A stretch of DNA of 64,000 nt, taken from contig CM037876.1 of assembly GCA_021292165.1 (NCBI GenBank), positions 309,392,492 through 309,456,491 of the forward strand, given 5' to 3'. This document shows, in pieces, positions 52,415 through 62,692 of this stretch. The position numbers and the translations under genes are program-made. The DNA comes from Shinisaurus crocodilurus. Lineage: Eukaryota; Chordata; Lepidosauria; Squamata; Shinisauridae. How positions within the stretch are numbered: the stretch's first letter is position 1; each line of letters starts with the position of its first letter. The notes below the pieces were generated by a model, which was not told the origin of the DNA, made no database searches, and worked only from the letters and a program-made list of their open reading frames with translations.

Positions 52415-52852
52415 TCAAAGACTCCATAGAAACCGTACAGGAGAAGAGTGTGTGGATGGTGACCCAGAGTGAGAGAGAGAGAAAAGGAGATGGGGGCGGG
52501 GGCAGAATGCGTTGACTGGCGGAGGGGCACGGGAAGAGAGAAAGAGTTTGCCTTCTATGACATAGATTTCTGCTGGTGCTGGGAACTGTGGGTTCAAAGG
52601 AGTTATTCTGTGTGTCAGGGCACAGATCCCACACCTCTGCCTTTGGCAGGTCCCCTGCCCTTTGTGACAAGCCAGGCCTCCCATGATAGCCATTTTGTGG
52701 AGGTGCCCAAGGTCCGTTTCCCAAATCGCAAAATGTGCCCATGAGCCCCCCCCAAAAAGGTTGCCTACGCTTGGGCTAAATCCTTTGCTTCCGGAAAAGG
52801 AGGGCAGGCCTTTGAGGCCTCAAACACAGAGGGGAGGGACTGTCCCTACACC
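52415..52852. other. Unassigned sequence
   Basis: No recognised feature. Confidence 0.35.
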
Positions 52853-52860
52853 CTCTAAAC

Positions 52861-52984
52861 CAGTGTTCTCCAACCTTGGGTCCCCAGATGTTTTTGGCCG
52901 ACAACTGGCTGGGGCTACGCTGGCTGGGGCATGCTGGGAGTTGTAGGCCAAAAACATCTGGGGACCCAAGGTTGGAGAACACTT
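52861..52984. mobile_element. Palindromic hAT MITE P1, left arm shortened
   Basis: 124 bp; the left inner arm has lost about 11-13 bases around GACAACTGGCTGGGG. Ends CAGTGTTCTCC ... GGAGAACACTT. Target duplication CTCTAAAC/GTCTAAAC, 7 of 8. Confidence 0.93.
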
Positions 52985-53084
52985 GTCTAAACAGTGTCCA
53001 TTCTGAAAACCTTCCTTGTCTCGCTCAGAATAGACGAGGCAGTCGTGCGTCTGTTCCTTTCTCTTCTGCACAGTAAGTTATGGC

Positions 53085-53400
53085 TGGTTCCAGACTGGGG
53101 AGTGTTAATTTGCAAGACATTGAGGTGTGAATTTTTTTATCATCATTATTATTATTATTTTATTTTTTTTTAAGGCAAGGGGGAGATCCATGATTAATTG
53201 CCCAGTTGTATTATTTTGATTCGGGCTTGACAAGTTTTCTCGGGGCGCTGAACTCTAGTATAAATACATGGTCAACCCAGCTGTTCAAACGGTTTGATTA
53301 ATTAAACTGATTCCATGTGAAAAACAACACGGACTCTTGCTCTCCAATTGCAAATCATTCCCAATAAATAGGGGAAGCAGGCAGTTGGGGGTTATTAATT
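53085..53400. other. AT-rich single-copy stretch, possible conserved non-coding element
   Basis: Dense homeodomain-type words (TTGATTAATTAAACTG, TGATTAATTGCCC, GGTTATTAATTGC) and no repeat similarity in the window. Function is speculation. Confidence 0.3.
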
Positions 53401-53778
53401 GCTTTTAGGGTGATGAATCAATACCGTACGCAACAGCCCACATGTCTGGTGGACATTCCAGAGCCCTATACGTGATGACGGACTTGTTTGAAGGGGTCCT
53501 AAGTACACGAGATAGCTGTGAATACATCCTGGGTGGGTGGGGGGCATCTATGCCATTTTGCATTGAGCTGCTTTTTTTTTTTTTTTTTTTTTTAAAAAGA
53601 AAGCAAAAGGAGACAAAGTTTCTAGTCCTTGCCATTTCAGAGGGAAGATCTGGGAAAGAATGGGGAGGGGCACATTTCCCTCTAAGCGCTGTGATCGTGT
53701 CAAATCTAGTAGAGTAGCTGTGTTAGTCTGTTTGATGCAACAAAGAACAACAAAGAATTTTGTGGCACTAATAGATTT
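53401..53778. other. Unassigned sequence with poly-T run
   Basis: T-run at 53572-53593; otherwise nothing recognised. GTAGAGTAGCTGTGTTAGTC at 53710 may be a tiny LINE remnant. Confidence 0.35.
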
Positions 53779-53850
53779 CATAGATCGTAGAGTTGGAAGG
53801 GGCCTACAAGGCTATCGAGTCCAACCCCCTGCTCAGTGCAGGAAACTAGG
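53779..53850 (-). mobile_element. CR1-type tail fragment
   Basis: TTCATAGATCGTAGAGTTGG ... CTCAGTGCAGGAAACTAG; same sequence as the tail of the next element, in tandem with it. Confidence 0.82.
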
Positions 53851-53860
53851 CACATAGATT

Positions 53861-54011
53861 TCATAGATCATAGAGTTGGAAGGGGCCTACAAGGCCATCG
53901 AGTCCAACCCCCTGCTCAGTGCAGGAAACTAGAGGAGGGGGTCTCCCGTCCAAGTCATAACCAGGCTTGACCCTGCTTAGCTTTCCACGCTCAGACAAGC
54001 TGAGCCAGCGT
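53861..54011 (-). mobile_element. 5S-headed SINE with CR1-type tail, copy 3
   Basis: Minus strand: CTGGCTCAGCTTGTCTGAGC, GGAAAGCTAAGCAGGGTC, ACTTGGACGGGAGACC, then the CTCTAGTTTCCTGCACTGAG tail to CTATGATCTATGA. Full length by comparison with 50844. Confidence 0.9.
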
Positions 54012-54154
54012 TAGCATACTTTCATTGTGGCATGGGGATTTTTTATGGCACAGTCCTTCTCATGACCATATCACCTAGAATGTGAAGGTGTCCCCCCCCC
54101 CCAAAATTAGATTAATCAAAATTAAAGGTGCCTACACTTAAGGTAAGCCGTTAC

Positions 54155-54783
54155 CTCTTATGGCAGTTCTGGTCACTGCACCTAAAAAAGGACATTTTAT
54201 AGAGTTGGCAAAAGTGCAGAAAAGGGTGACTAAAATGATCAAGGGGCTGGAGCAACTCCTCTATGAGGAAAGCTTACAGCAGCTGGGATTGTTTGGCTTA
54301 GAAAAAAAGCGAGTGAGGGGAGACATGAGAGAGGTGTACACAATTATGCCTGGCATGGAGAAAGTGGACAGGGAGACATTTTTCTCCCTCTCTCATCATA
54401 CTAGGACCCAACGGGGTCATCCCATGAAGCTGACGGGTGGGAGATTCAGGACAGATAAATGGAAATACTTCGTCACACAGCGCATAGAATTCACAAGTTG
54501 TAGTGATGTCCACCCATTTGGACGGCTTCAAAAGGGGGGTGGACAAATTCATGGAGGAGAAGGCTATCAGTGGCTACTAGTTCTGATTGGCTATATGGTT
54601 CCTCCAGCAGTATGCCAGTATGCCAACTCCAGTTGCTGGGGAGCATGGGTGGGAGGGTGCTGTTGCACTCATATCCTGCTTGTGGGTTTCCCATGGGCGG
54701 CTGGCTGGCCACTGTGCGAACAGAATGCTGGACTAGATGAACCCTTGGTCTGATCCAGCATGGCTCTTCTGATGTTCTTACGG
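54155..54783 (+). pseudogene. CR1-type LINE C-terminus and 3' UTR (second subfamily)
   Basis: Longest copy of this subfamily: [54 protein letters not shown], then 3' UTR words GGCTATCAGTGGCTACTAG, CACCAGTTGCTGGGGA-like and the end GATCCAGCATGGCTCTTCTG. 5' truncated; no polymerase core. Confidence 0.87.
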
Positions 54784-54998
54784 TGGGCCATTAAACCCTT
54801 TTGACTGATTAAACAGGTACCCCCAACTAATCAGCCACAGGTTTTTAATTACTCTTAATACACAAACTGACACAAACTATGGGAGGCAGGGAGGGACCAT
54901 TACAGAAGAGGCCATCCTCATCCTCCTACTTTAAAAAGGAGGGATAGCCTCTTCCGCTGCCTGCTGTGTCATTTGAAGTCATCATGCTCTGAAGTAGC

Positions 54999-55720
54999 CA
55001 CCTCCAACCTGATATACCCTCCAGATATGTTGGACTCATCATCATCATCAGGCGATCACTCGTGACCGAGTAAGATTGTCTTCCGGGATAAAAGGAGGAA
55101 ATTCTAAAGAAGATTGTGTAGACTCTAGCGATGGGTCCGCCGTAAGTGACTGTGGAGGCCAATTCTAGATCCACACAGCTTCCGACAGTGAGGACACAGG
55201 TTACCAGATGGAAGATGGTCCTGTAAAGGATTCGTTTGACGTGCTTTTCGCCTAGCACGTTTCTCCCTTTCACCTTGCACTCGGGCTTCTTCAAAGTCCA
55301 TGGAACCTTTGTGAAAGGCCAACCTCCATTTAGATCGTTCATGGGCCAGAGCTTCCCAGTTTTCGATGTTTATATTGCATTTTTTTAGATTAGCCTTATG
55401 AACATCTTTAAACCTCTTATATTGACCACCGATATTCCACTTTCCATCCTTGAGTTGGGAGTAGAGTAACTGCTTTGGGAGACGGCAGTCAGGCATTCGA
55501 ACAACATGACCGGTCCACTGAAGTTGGTGTTGAAGGATCATTTTTTCAATGCTAGTAGTCTTTGCTTCTTCCAGTACACTGACATTTGTTCGCCTGTCTT
55601 CCCCAAGTAATTTGCAGGATTTTCCGGAGGCAACGTTGATGAAACCTTTCAAGGAGGTGGAAGTGACGGATGATGGGAGTTTAGTGTAACACATATGGAG
55701 GGGACCAAGTTGGGGGAAGC
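54999..55720. mobile_element. Palindromic MITE P2 split by RTE
   Basis: Left arm 54999-55036 (CACCTCCAACCTGATATACC, CCAGATATGTTGGACT). Right arm 55669-55716 (GATGATGGGAGTTTAGTGTA, ACACATATGGAGGGGACC). The RTE fragment lies between. Confidence 0.8.
55037..55668 (-). mobile_element. RTE-like LINE 3' fragment
   Basis: 632 bp from the tail (CATCATCATCATCAGGCG) to GAAGTGACG. The minus-strand coding (about 180 codons, 55665-55125) matches the C-terminal domain of the 33.6-kb copy, including WTGHVVRMPDCRLPKQLL and the CPHC...HSHL finger. Differences are few (for example an extra Arg before the final THR, and a one-base insertion near 55600). Confidence 0.92.
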
Positions 55721-56200
55721 GGCTCTGAAAGGAATAATAAGTTTTCCTTTTGAACGATTCCTATGAAAATGTACTGATCGCAGTGCAGCAGGCATGACGA
55801 CGGTGGCTTGCCAAAGGTCATTGAGTTCATGGATGAGATGAGATTCAAACTGGGGGATCTATGAGAAGTTCATTTCAGTTTGGCTTTGACCAGAACTTAC
55901 TCAATTTGCACCTCTCGGACCCAAATGCAGGCCTGAACACAATCTGCTGCTGGAAGTCTGTCTATTTCTGATCTTGCCGTGCAATTCGTGGAACAGGGGA
56001 AAAAAAAAAAACTTGCATGCAAACATTTGAAAAAAATGTGCGTGAAAAAAATGCACACGTTGGAAAATATATTCACAAACACGCTTTAATGAATGGGAGA
56101 AGAAACCATACGTTTCGAAAATGTGCAAAACTGATGTGCATATTTGGGGAAATGCAAATGATAATATGAACGAATGTTCATACGAAAGAAAAGAAAGATC
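55721..56200. repeat. AT-rich dispersed repeat, right part
   Basis: From about 55870: CATTTCAGTTTGGCTTTGAC, AAAATGTGCGTG, AAATGCACACG, GTGCATATTTGGGG. Left 150 bp unassigned. Confidence 0.45.
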
Positions 56201-56859
56201 TCTATTCTAACTGGGCTTCAGTCAGAACAAGCTTCAGGGTGGAATTTTGGAGAACTTTGATGGGTCGAGTTTTGCTAACTCACACACGCCCCTAATTCAA
56301 ACTGGGGACTTCCGAGGTCAAGGTTCAATGGCTAATGAAGGCCAAGTGGAAGCCGGGCAGAAAAAGTCTGAACGTCATGCTGGTGCTTCCAGTGGGGATG
56401 GAAATGAAGAGAACGGCTTGCTAATAGCCAGGGAGTCCACCTGCTTTTCATCTCAGCCAAATCTCAACCATGCACCTTGCAATGACCCCCACGAGAAATG
56501 CTTTCAAATGTAACTTTTCGAAATGCCTTGCAGATGTCCCTCCAGCTGTGACACAACCGTCTGAGCTGGGCTTTAGGTGAGCATCCCCCTGGTAACAGTG
56601 ATGCTAACATTTCTCAGAATTTGAGCTTCAAAGGTAAATGTGCATTTGGGATCTCAAAGGGTGGGGGAGGGAAGCAGCTGGGAGGGGGAACTACCCGGAG
56701 CACAGAAACAGCAGGTGGGGAAAGGATCACGCATCCCCTCCCCCACTCCACTCCAAACTGCCCCCACCTGTTTTCTGGGGACGGACAAATCTGTCAAGTT
56801 TGGTTTCTCTCCGTTTCTTGTTTTACCAATCTTAAGTTTGGTTCGTCTCAAACTTTGAG
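56201..56859. other. Unassigned sequence
   Basis: No recognised feature. Confidence 0.35.
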
Positions 56860-57165
56860 ATTTTGGTGTGAGCGTGTGTGTGTTTTTAAGAAGTCCACAT
56901 GAAAATTCATTTTTGTACATGCATTTTTGTATGCAATTTCGCCTAATATACACGTTTTTGCAAGCCATTTCCCAAATGTAATGCATCCTTGAATGTCATT
57001 TTGACTAATAACATGCATTTTTGCATGTAAGCTCCCCTAATATATGCATTTCTGCGTGCCAATTTTGAAGGATAACAGAGTTTCAGTTTGCAGATGGGTC
57101 CAAAAGTGCAAAATTAGGTAAATTTGCATTAAAATACAAACTGAATAAATTTCTTTTCTACCCCT
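56860..57165. repeat. AT-rich dispersed repeat with about 30-bp units
   Basis: Successive units: TACATGCATTTTTGTATGCA, CCTAATATACACGTTTTTGC, CTAATAACATGCATTTTTGC, CTAATATATGCATTTCTGCG. Ends TTTGCATTAAAATACAAACT and AAATTTCTTTTCTACCCC, like 37621-38045. Confidence 0.6.
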
Positions 57166-57284
57166 CGGCTTTCCCCCAAAAAAATAGCCCTCGGGGTTCC
57201 GTTACACATTCATCTGCATAGGTTGTGCAGTTAAACACGGAGGAGGAGAGAACACCGGCTTACTTGAAGGCAGAGGTGCAGAAA

Positions 57285-57770
57285 CTGTCTCAGGCCCAGG
57301 GACCCAATCCAGCCCATTTGGGATCCCAATCCACCCCTGGCATCCGCTATTCCTGGCAGTGACTGGGTTCACGCACAACATGGTAAGCCATGGTGCTGAT
57401 CAGCCACGTTTGTTTCAGAGTGGCTTGTCATGTTGTCTGAACCCAGCCAAAATGGCTTGTGCATGGTGCAACAAACCATGCTGCTGGGTTCAGAGACAAC
57501 ACGACGACAAGCCGCTCCGAAACAAACATGGCTTATATAAGCCGCCATGGCTTATTGTGTTGTGCGAACCAGGCCAGTAAAATCTTTAAGCTAAAATCTG
57601 CTCATATTTTGGATATTTGGGGGCCCTGCTCCTTTTGCCTTTATCCCAGCAGCCCCCTTTTGCCTTGGGCTGCATCCACCCTGGGAAAGCAGTGCACCCC
57701 CTGAGAGTTTCTCCAGAATGGAACGCAGCCCTCATCATCATCACCCCTGTCCTACGGTCACCTTGCAGGG
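57285..57770. mobile_element. hAT-type element, family E, interrupted by M3
   Basis: Left GTGCAGAAACTGTCTCAGGC; right TTTTGGATATTTGGGGGCCC, AGAGTTTCTCCAGAATGGAA. Diverged relative of 51265-52414. Confidence 0.6.
57363..57575. mobile_element. Palindromic MITE, family M3
   Basis: About 213 bp: CTGGGTTCACGCACAACATG ... TGTTGTGCGAACCAGG outer arms, and GTTTGTTTCAGAGTGGCTTG with CAAGCCGCTCCGAAACAAAC as inner arms. CTGAACCCAGCC/GCTGGGTTCAG form a further inner pair. No clear target duplication. Confidence 0.75.
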
Positions 57771-57807
57771 TTTTTGGCTGTGGGGAGATTTTGAGCTAGG
57801 CACCTTC

Positions 57808-58547
57808 ATAGAATCATAGAAAAGTAGAGTTGGAAGGGGCCTACAAGGCCATCGAGTCCAACCCCCTGCTCAATGCAGGAATCCAGGTCAAAGCATCTCT
57901 GACAGATGTCTGTCCAGCCGCACCTTGAATGCCTCCAGACTGGGAGAGCCCACCACCTCCCCAGGTAGTTGATTCCATTGTCTTATTGCTCTGACAGTCA
58001 GGAAATTTTTCCTGATGTTTAGGTGGAATCTAGGTTCCTGTAACTTGAGCCCATGATTCCGTGTCCTGCAAACTGGGATGACCGAGAAGAGATCTTTGCC
58101 CTCCTCTGTGTGACATCCCTTCAAATACTGGAAGAGTGCGATCATATCTCCCCTCAGTCTCCTCTTCTGAAGGCTAAACATGCCCAGTTCTTTCAGTCTC
58201 TCCTCATCGGGCCTTGTTTCCAGTCCCTTTATCATCCTTGTTGCCCTCCTCTGAACCCTCTCCAGTTTGTCTATGTCCTTCTTAAAGTGAGGTGCCCAGA
58301 ACTGGACGCAGTACTCAAGATGAGGCCTAACCAGTGCCGAGTAAAGGGGAATTATCACTTCCCGCGATTTGGAAGCTATACTTCTATTAATACAGCCCAA
58401 AATTGCATTTGCCTTCTTTGCAGCCACGTCGCATTGCTGGCTCATATTCAGTTTGTGATCTACCACAATTCCAAGATCCTTCTCACTTGTAGTATTGTTG
58501 AGCCAAGTGTCCCCCATTCTGTAACTCTGCATTTGGTTTCCTCTCCC
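57808..58547 (-). pseudogene. CR1 LINE, C-terminal half and 3' UTR
   Basis: Minus strand, open from the 5' junction at 58547 to 57888: MQSYRMGDTWLNNTTSEKDL, AILGCINRSIASKSREVIIP, AIRQWNQLPGEVVGSPSLEA. 3' end CTTTTCTATGATTCTATG. The open frame runs on into unrelated sequence to 58838 only by chance. Confidence 0.93.
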
Positions 58548-59438
58548 TTGTGGCCCCTGGCTTATACACGCCACAGCCGCTCCCCCGTCACCGTCGCCAA
58601 TGCCACAGTCATCTGGGGAAGCCGTGGAGTGTGCCTCCAGGTGGTCATCACCACCCTGCCGCCGCCGCCACCCCTTGGCAGGTGGCCTGCCCTGTTTACC
58701 ACACACAGCTTCTCTGGAAACACCTGGGTGGGTGGGTGGGTGGGGGTTTGGCCCAATTCTGAGGGAACTGACTTGCGTCCCCCCCCGAGCGAGAGCGCAG
58801 CTGCTCCGAACGGCTCTTGAGAAGTCTCTGCAACCCACCTGCGATTTATTGGCTGGGATTGGATGCTTATTGTGTGTGACACTTTAAATACCATTACATC
58901 GGAGTTTATACAAGAGAGCCCAAGTTTGGGGAAAAACTGGAATCTTAGCAGAAAACAGCTGGACCATTTGTTTACATGATAGGCAGGAAAGAATCTCGCA
59001 TTTGGCTCCAGGATGTTCTTCAGCAGGCAGTGTGTGTGTGTCTGTGCATGTGCGTGCATGTGCATGTGTGTGTGTGGGGGGGGCACATCAAGCCAACAAC
59101 CAAGGGAAAGGAACTATGGGAGAAGCCGTTTCCCCCCACACTCACCCCCTTTTGCATTCACCAGCTAACGTATCCCTGATGTTGAGACCTATGATGCTAG
59201 AGTTCACTCTGGAATCTCTCCGTTAACCTATGCACACCTGCCAAAGAGCCCCCCCCCCCGAAACACCAGACCCCAAGACAGCCCTGGCCATTGGAGGGTT
59301 CTTCTCCAGTTCACTGATCTCCCCCACCCCACCCCCTAGACTGCTTGCATGCCACATTTTGTTTCTAGCATGAAAGACATTGTTCGAAATCATAATAATC
59401 ACCAGGCTGTAACCACATTATGATACACATGAAGGACA
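58548..59438. other. Unassigned sequence
   Basis: GC-rich at 58560-58800, short GT runs near 59030-59080, C- and G-runs. No recognised gene. Confidence 0.35.
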
Positions 59439-59488
59439 AGAAAGAAAGAAAGAAAGAAAGAAAGGGAGGGAGGGAGGGAGGGAGGGAG
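59439..59488. repeat. (AAAG)n then (GGGA)n microsatellite
   Basis: AAAG units change to GGGA units at 59465. Confidence 0.95.
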
Positions 59489-59726
59489 AAAATCACGTGC
59501 TTTGGATTCGACATTCTGATTTATGGCGGTGGTGTTCTCCAGTTACACAGCTGTGATCGTGTTTTCTGACCAAGATGTTCTTGATTTGTCTATTGCTGCC
59601 CCTTCACCCTTGGCTTGAAGAAAGTAAAAACCACCTAGTGATTATGAAGAAGAAGAAGCAGCAGCAGCAGCAGCATTATTATCATGCACTGGCTTTTTGG
59701 CCAACGGTCATCACACAACAGTCTGT
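59489..59726. other. Unassigned sequence with short GCA run
   Basis: AAGAAGAAGAAGCAGCAGCAGCAGCAG-type run around 59645-59675; nothing else. Confidence 0.4.
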
Positions 59727-59734
59727 CCTGTGTA

Positions 59735-59899
59735 CAGGGCCGGTGCTACCATTAGGCCAACTAGGCAGCTGCCTAGGGCGCCGGGCTAAAGGGGGCACCA
59801 GGAGCATAGGGTTGGAGGGAGGGCTCAAGTGGGAAGAGGGGGGCGCGCGCTAAATATCTGATCTTGCCTAGGGCACCAAACTGCCTTGCACCGACCCTG
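59735..59899 (-). mobile_element. hAT MITE, family B, 165-bp copy
   Basis: CAGGGCCGGTGCTACC ... TGCACCGACCCTG, perfect 8-bp target duplication CCTGTGTA (59727-59734, 59900-59907). Reverse orientation relative to the copy at 6514 and the same length. Confidence 0.96.
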
Positions 59900-59907
59900 C
59901 CTGTGTA

Positions 59908-60481
59908 TGTAATAACTGTATTATTATGCAATGAAAATACTATTTTAATTCCAACACCAACACGAAAAAAAGAGCAGCTTCTCTTTGAGAGACAGAATCA
60001 TCCCAGGAAATGTCTGCCTCTTGGAGCTGTGCTTTCCTTTCCCTGTTAGGGCTGCACATTTCAATTTATAAAACTTTGGTGGGGCCAGGGGGGTGAAGCC
60101 CAGGTGGGTGCACAGCTTACGCTGATGGGTTAGGGGTGAGCTAATAGCAAAATATTTCTGTTTGCTTCGATGGAAAATGCTGGCCGGGCTGGTGATCTGC
60201 TGTCAAGCAGCGGGAAAGCTGAGCTGAGCAGTCCAAGGATAAGTCAGCCTGTACGAATCTGAGCAAGAAGATGGAGGAACCAGGCCAGAGTCAGCAGCAG
60301 CTCTACAGACCAGGGATGGAGAGTGTGTGGTCCTACAGATGTTGTTGGCCTGCAACTGTCAACATCCCTCATCATTAGCGACGATATTGGGAGGGGCCAT
60401 TTAAACCATGGGGTCTAACCCCGTAATCAGTGCAGGGATCCAGTTTAAATCAACACGCACAGCAGATGGACTGGTGTGTGT
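59908..60481. other. Mostly unassigned sequence
   Basis: 60310-60375 resembles one arm of P2 (GGTCCTACAGATGTTGTTGG). A worn CR1-type tail word set (CATGGGGTCTAACCCCGTAATC, GCAGGGATCCAG) occurs at 60405-60435. Confidence 0.4.
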
Positions 60482-60491
60482 GTGTGGGGGG

Positions 60492-60493
<2 letters not shown>

Positions 60494-60526
<33 letters not shown>
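60494..60526. repeat. (GA)n microsatellite
   Basis: Uninterrupted GA run after a G-run. Confidence 0.96.
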
Positions 60527-60528
<2 letters not shown>

Positions 60529-60674
60529 GGCTGTGTCCTGCTTCCTAGAAACAAAAATTGATAGAAATGTTTTCAAGAATCCAGACTTGTATGGCCTCTG
60601 TCTGTCATTTATGAGCATGCACAGCCGTGGTTTGCAAACTCAGTTCTGCTGGGAAGCCCTTGGGGCTCCTTTCA

Positions 60675-61910
60675 TAGAATCATAGAATCATAGAAAAGTA
60701 GAGTTGGAAGGGGCCTACAAGGCCATCGAGTCCAACCCCCTGCTCAATGCAGGAATCCAGGTCAAAGCATCCCTGACAGATGTCTGTCCAGCCGCACCTT
60801 GAATGCCTCCAGACTGGGAGAGCCCACCACCTCCCTAGGTAGTTGATTCCATTGTCTTATTGCTCTGACAGTCAGGAAATTTTTCCTGATGTTTAGGTGG
60901 AATCTAGGTTCCTGTAACTTGAGCCCATTATTCCGTGTCCTGCAAACTGGGATGATCGAGAAGAGATCTTTGCCCTCCTCTGTGTGACATCCCTTCAAAT
61001 ACTGGAAGAGTGCGATCATATCTCCCCTCAGTCTCCTCTTCTGAAGGCTAAACATGCCCAGTTCTTTCAGTCTCTCCTCATAGGGCCTTGTTTCCAGTCC
61101 CTTTATCATCCTTGTTGCCCTCCTCTGAACCCTCTCCAGTTTGTCTATGTCCTTCTTAAAGTGAGGTGCCCAGAACTGGACGCAGTACTCAAGATGAGGC
61201 CTAACCAGTGCCGAGTAAAGGGGAATTATCACTTCCCGCGATTTGGAAGCTATACTTCTATTAATACAGCCCAAAATTGCATTTGCCTTCTTTGCAGCCA
61301 CATCGCATTGCTGGCTCATATTCAGTTTGTGATCTACCACAATTCCAAGATCCTTCTCACTTGTAGTATTGTTGAGCCAAGTGTCCCCCATTCTGTAACT
61401 CTGCATTTGGTTTCCTCTCCCTAGGTGCAGCACTTGGCATTTATCCCTATTAAATTTCATTCTGTTGTTTTCGGCCCAGCGCTCCAGCCTATCGAGGTCA
61501 CTTTGAATTTTGTTTCTGTCTTCCAGAGTATTAGCTGTTCCACCCAACTTTGTGTCATCTGCAAATTTGATAAGCATTCCCTGTACCTCCTGATCCAAGT
61601 CATTAATAAAAATGTTGAAGAGCACCGGGCCCAGGACCGAGCCCTGTGGTACCCCGCTCGTTACCTCTCCCCAGTTTGAGAAGGAACCATTGATAAGCAC
61701 TCTTTGAGTCCGATTCTTTAGCCAATTGTGGATCCACCTGATAGTTGTTCCATCTAGCCCACTCTTAGCTAGCTTACTAATCAGGATATCATGAGGCACT
61801 TTGTCGAAAGCTTTGCTGAAGTCCAGATATATAATGTCCACAGCATTCCCACAGTCCACAAGGGAGGTTACCCGATCAAAAAATGAGATCAGATTAGTCT
61901 GACAGGATTT
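60675..61910 (-). mobile_element. CR1 LINE, longest copy, 5' truncated
   Basis: 1.2 kb from the RT palm to the 3' end with tandem TTCTATGA repeats (60675-60700). The 5' junction near 61910 joins unrelated sequence. About the same age as the 57.8- and 36.4-kb copies judging by near identity. Confidence 0.95.
60762..61859 (-). pseudogene. CR1 reverse transcriptase, C-terminal 365 codons
   Basis: Open frame without internal stops. Residues 11-19 YLDFSKAFD (motif A, catalytic Asp), 69-78 GVPQGSVLGP (motif B), 99-102 FADD (catalytic pair), followed by LGRGNQ, LEYCVQFWAP and the AIRQWNQ...LEAFKVRLD C-terminus. The frame is also open upstream to the 5' truncation. Endonuclease, RT fingers and ORF1 are missing, so it cannot act alone. 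Confidence 0.93.
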
Positions 61911-62007
61911 GTCCTTTGAAGCTTATCAGCGCTTTCTGAATGATGAGCAACAGCAGACAAGACAAGCTTCCCTGAAAGACAAGCGGGGACACGGGCACAT
62001 TGTAAGC

Positions 62008-62127
62008 CATCCTCCCCCAACCTGCTGCTGCCCTCCAGATGTGTTGGACTACAATCCCCATCGTCCCCATCCTGCATGGGCAGCTGTAGTCCAAGCCATC
62101 CGCAAAGCAACAGGTCGGGGGAGGCTG
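62008..62127. mobile_element. Palindromic hAT MITE, family P2
   Basis: 120 bp, CATCCTCCCCCAACCTGC ... GGTCGGGGGAGGCTG, core GTTGGACTACAATCCCCATC. Target duplication TTGTAAGC/TTGTAGGC, 7 of 8. Confidence 0.9.
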
Positions 62128-62153
62128 TTGTAGGCCGTGCTCTTGACTTATAC

Positions 62154-62288
62154 CAGTGTTTCTCAACCTTGGGTCCCCAGATGTTTTTGGCCTACAACTC
62201 CCAGCATGCCCCAGCCAGCATAGCTGGCTGGGGCATGCTGGGAGTTGTAGGCCAAAAACATCTGGGGACCCAAGGTTGAGAAACACTG
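62154..62288. mobile_element. Palindromic hAT MITE P1
   Basis: 135 bp, CAGTGTTTCTCAACCTTGGG ... GGTTGAGAAACACTG, perfect 8-bp target duplication ACTTATAC (62146-62153, 62289-62296). Confidence 0.97.
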
Positions 62289-62314
62289 ACTTATACTAAG
62301 AACCAAGTCTAAGC

Positions 62315-62525
62315 CATTCTGGTGTGGCGGTTAGAGTGTTGGTCTGGGACTTCATTTGGGAGGCTCATTGGTTGACTTTGGGCGGCCATCCCTGACTCCC
62401 AGCCTAACCTGCTTCACAGGGTTGCTGTGAGGATAAAATGGAGAGGAGGAAGACCATGTACGCTGCCTTGGGTTCCTTGCAAGACGGGAAAAGGCGGGAT
62501 ATAAATGAAATTTAAAAAAATAAAA
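62315..62525 (+). mobile_element. tRNA-derived SINE (family 1), internally shortened
   Basis: Head CTGGTGTGGCGGTTAGAGTG is present, the B-box region is largely deleted, body CACAGGGTTGCTGTGAGG and end GGCGGGATATAAAT present, A-rich tail. Confidence 0.85.
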
Positions 62526-62629
62526 AAATTAAGAAATAGTTGTCAACAGGGAGACCCAACCAGCCTGGCCCACAAGAACGGAGTGTGCACCCCTAGAACG
62601 TGCTCCAGGCTTCTCGGCAGTGTACAGAG

Positions 62630-62692
62630 GCTCTGTGACCGGCCAGATGGGCAATTAATAAATATGAGAAATAAATAATAAAATAAAAAAGC
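62630..62692 (+). mobile_element. L2-like 3' tail fragment
   Basis: GACCGGCCAGATGGGCAATT and an AATAAATAATAAAA tail; as at 3.2 kb. Confidence 0.75.

Noticed and set aside
57888..58838. 316-codon frame with a novel N-terminus
   Set aside because: Only the part up to 58547 is CR1; the remainder is chance read-through into unrelated DNA.
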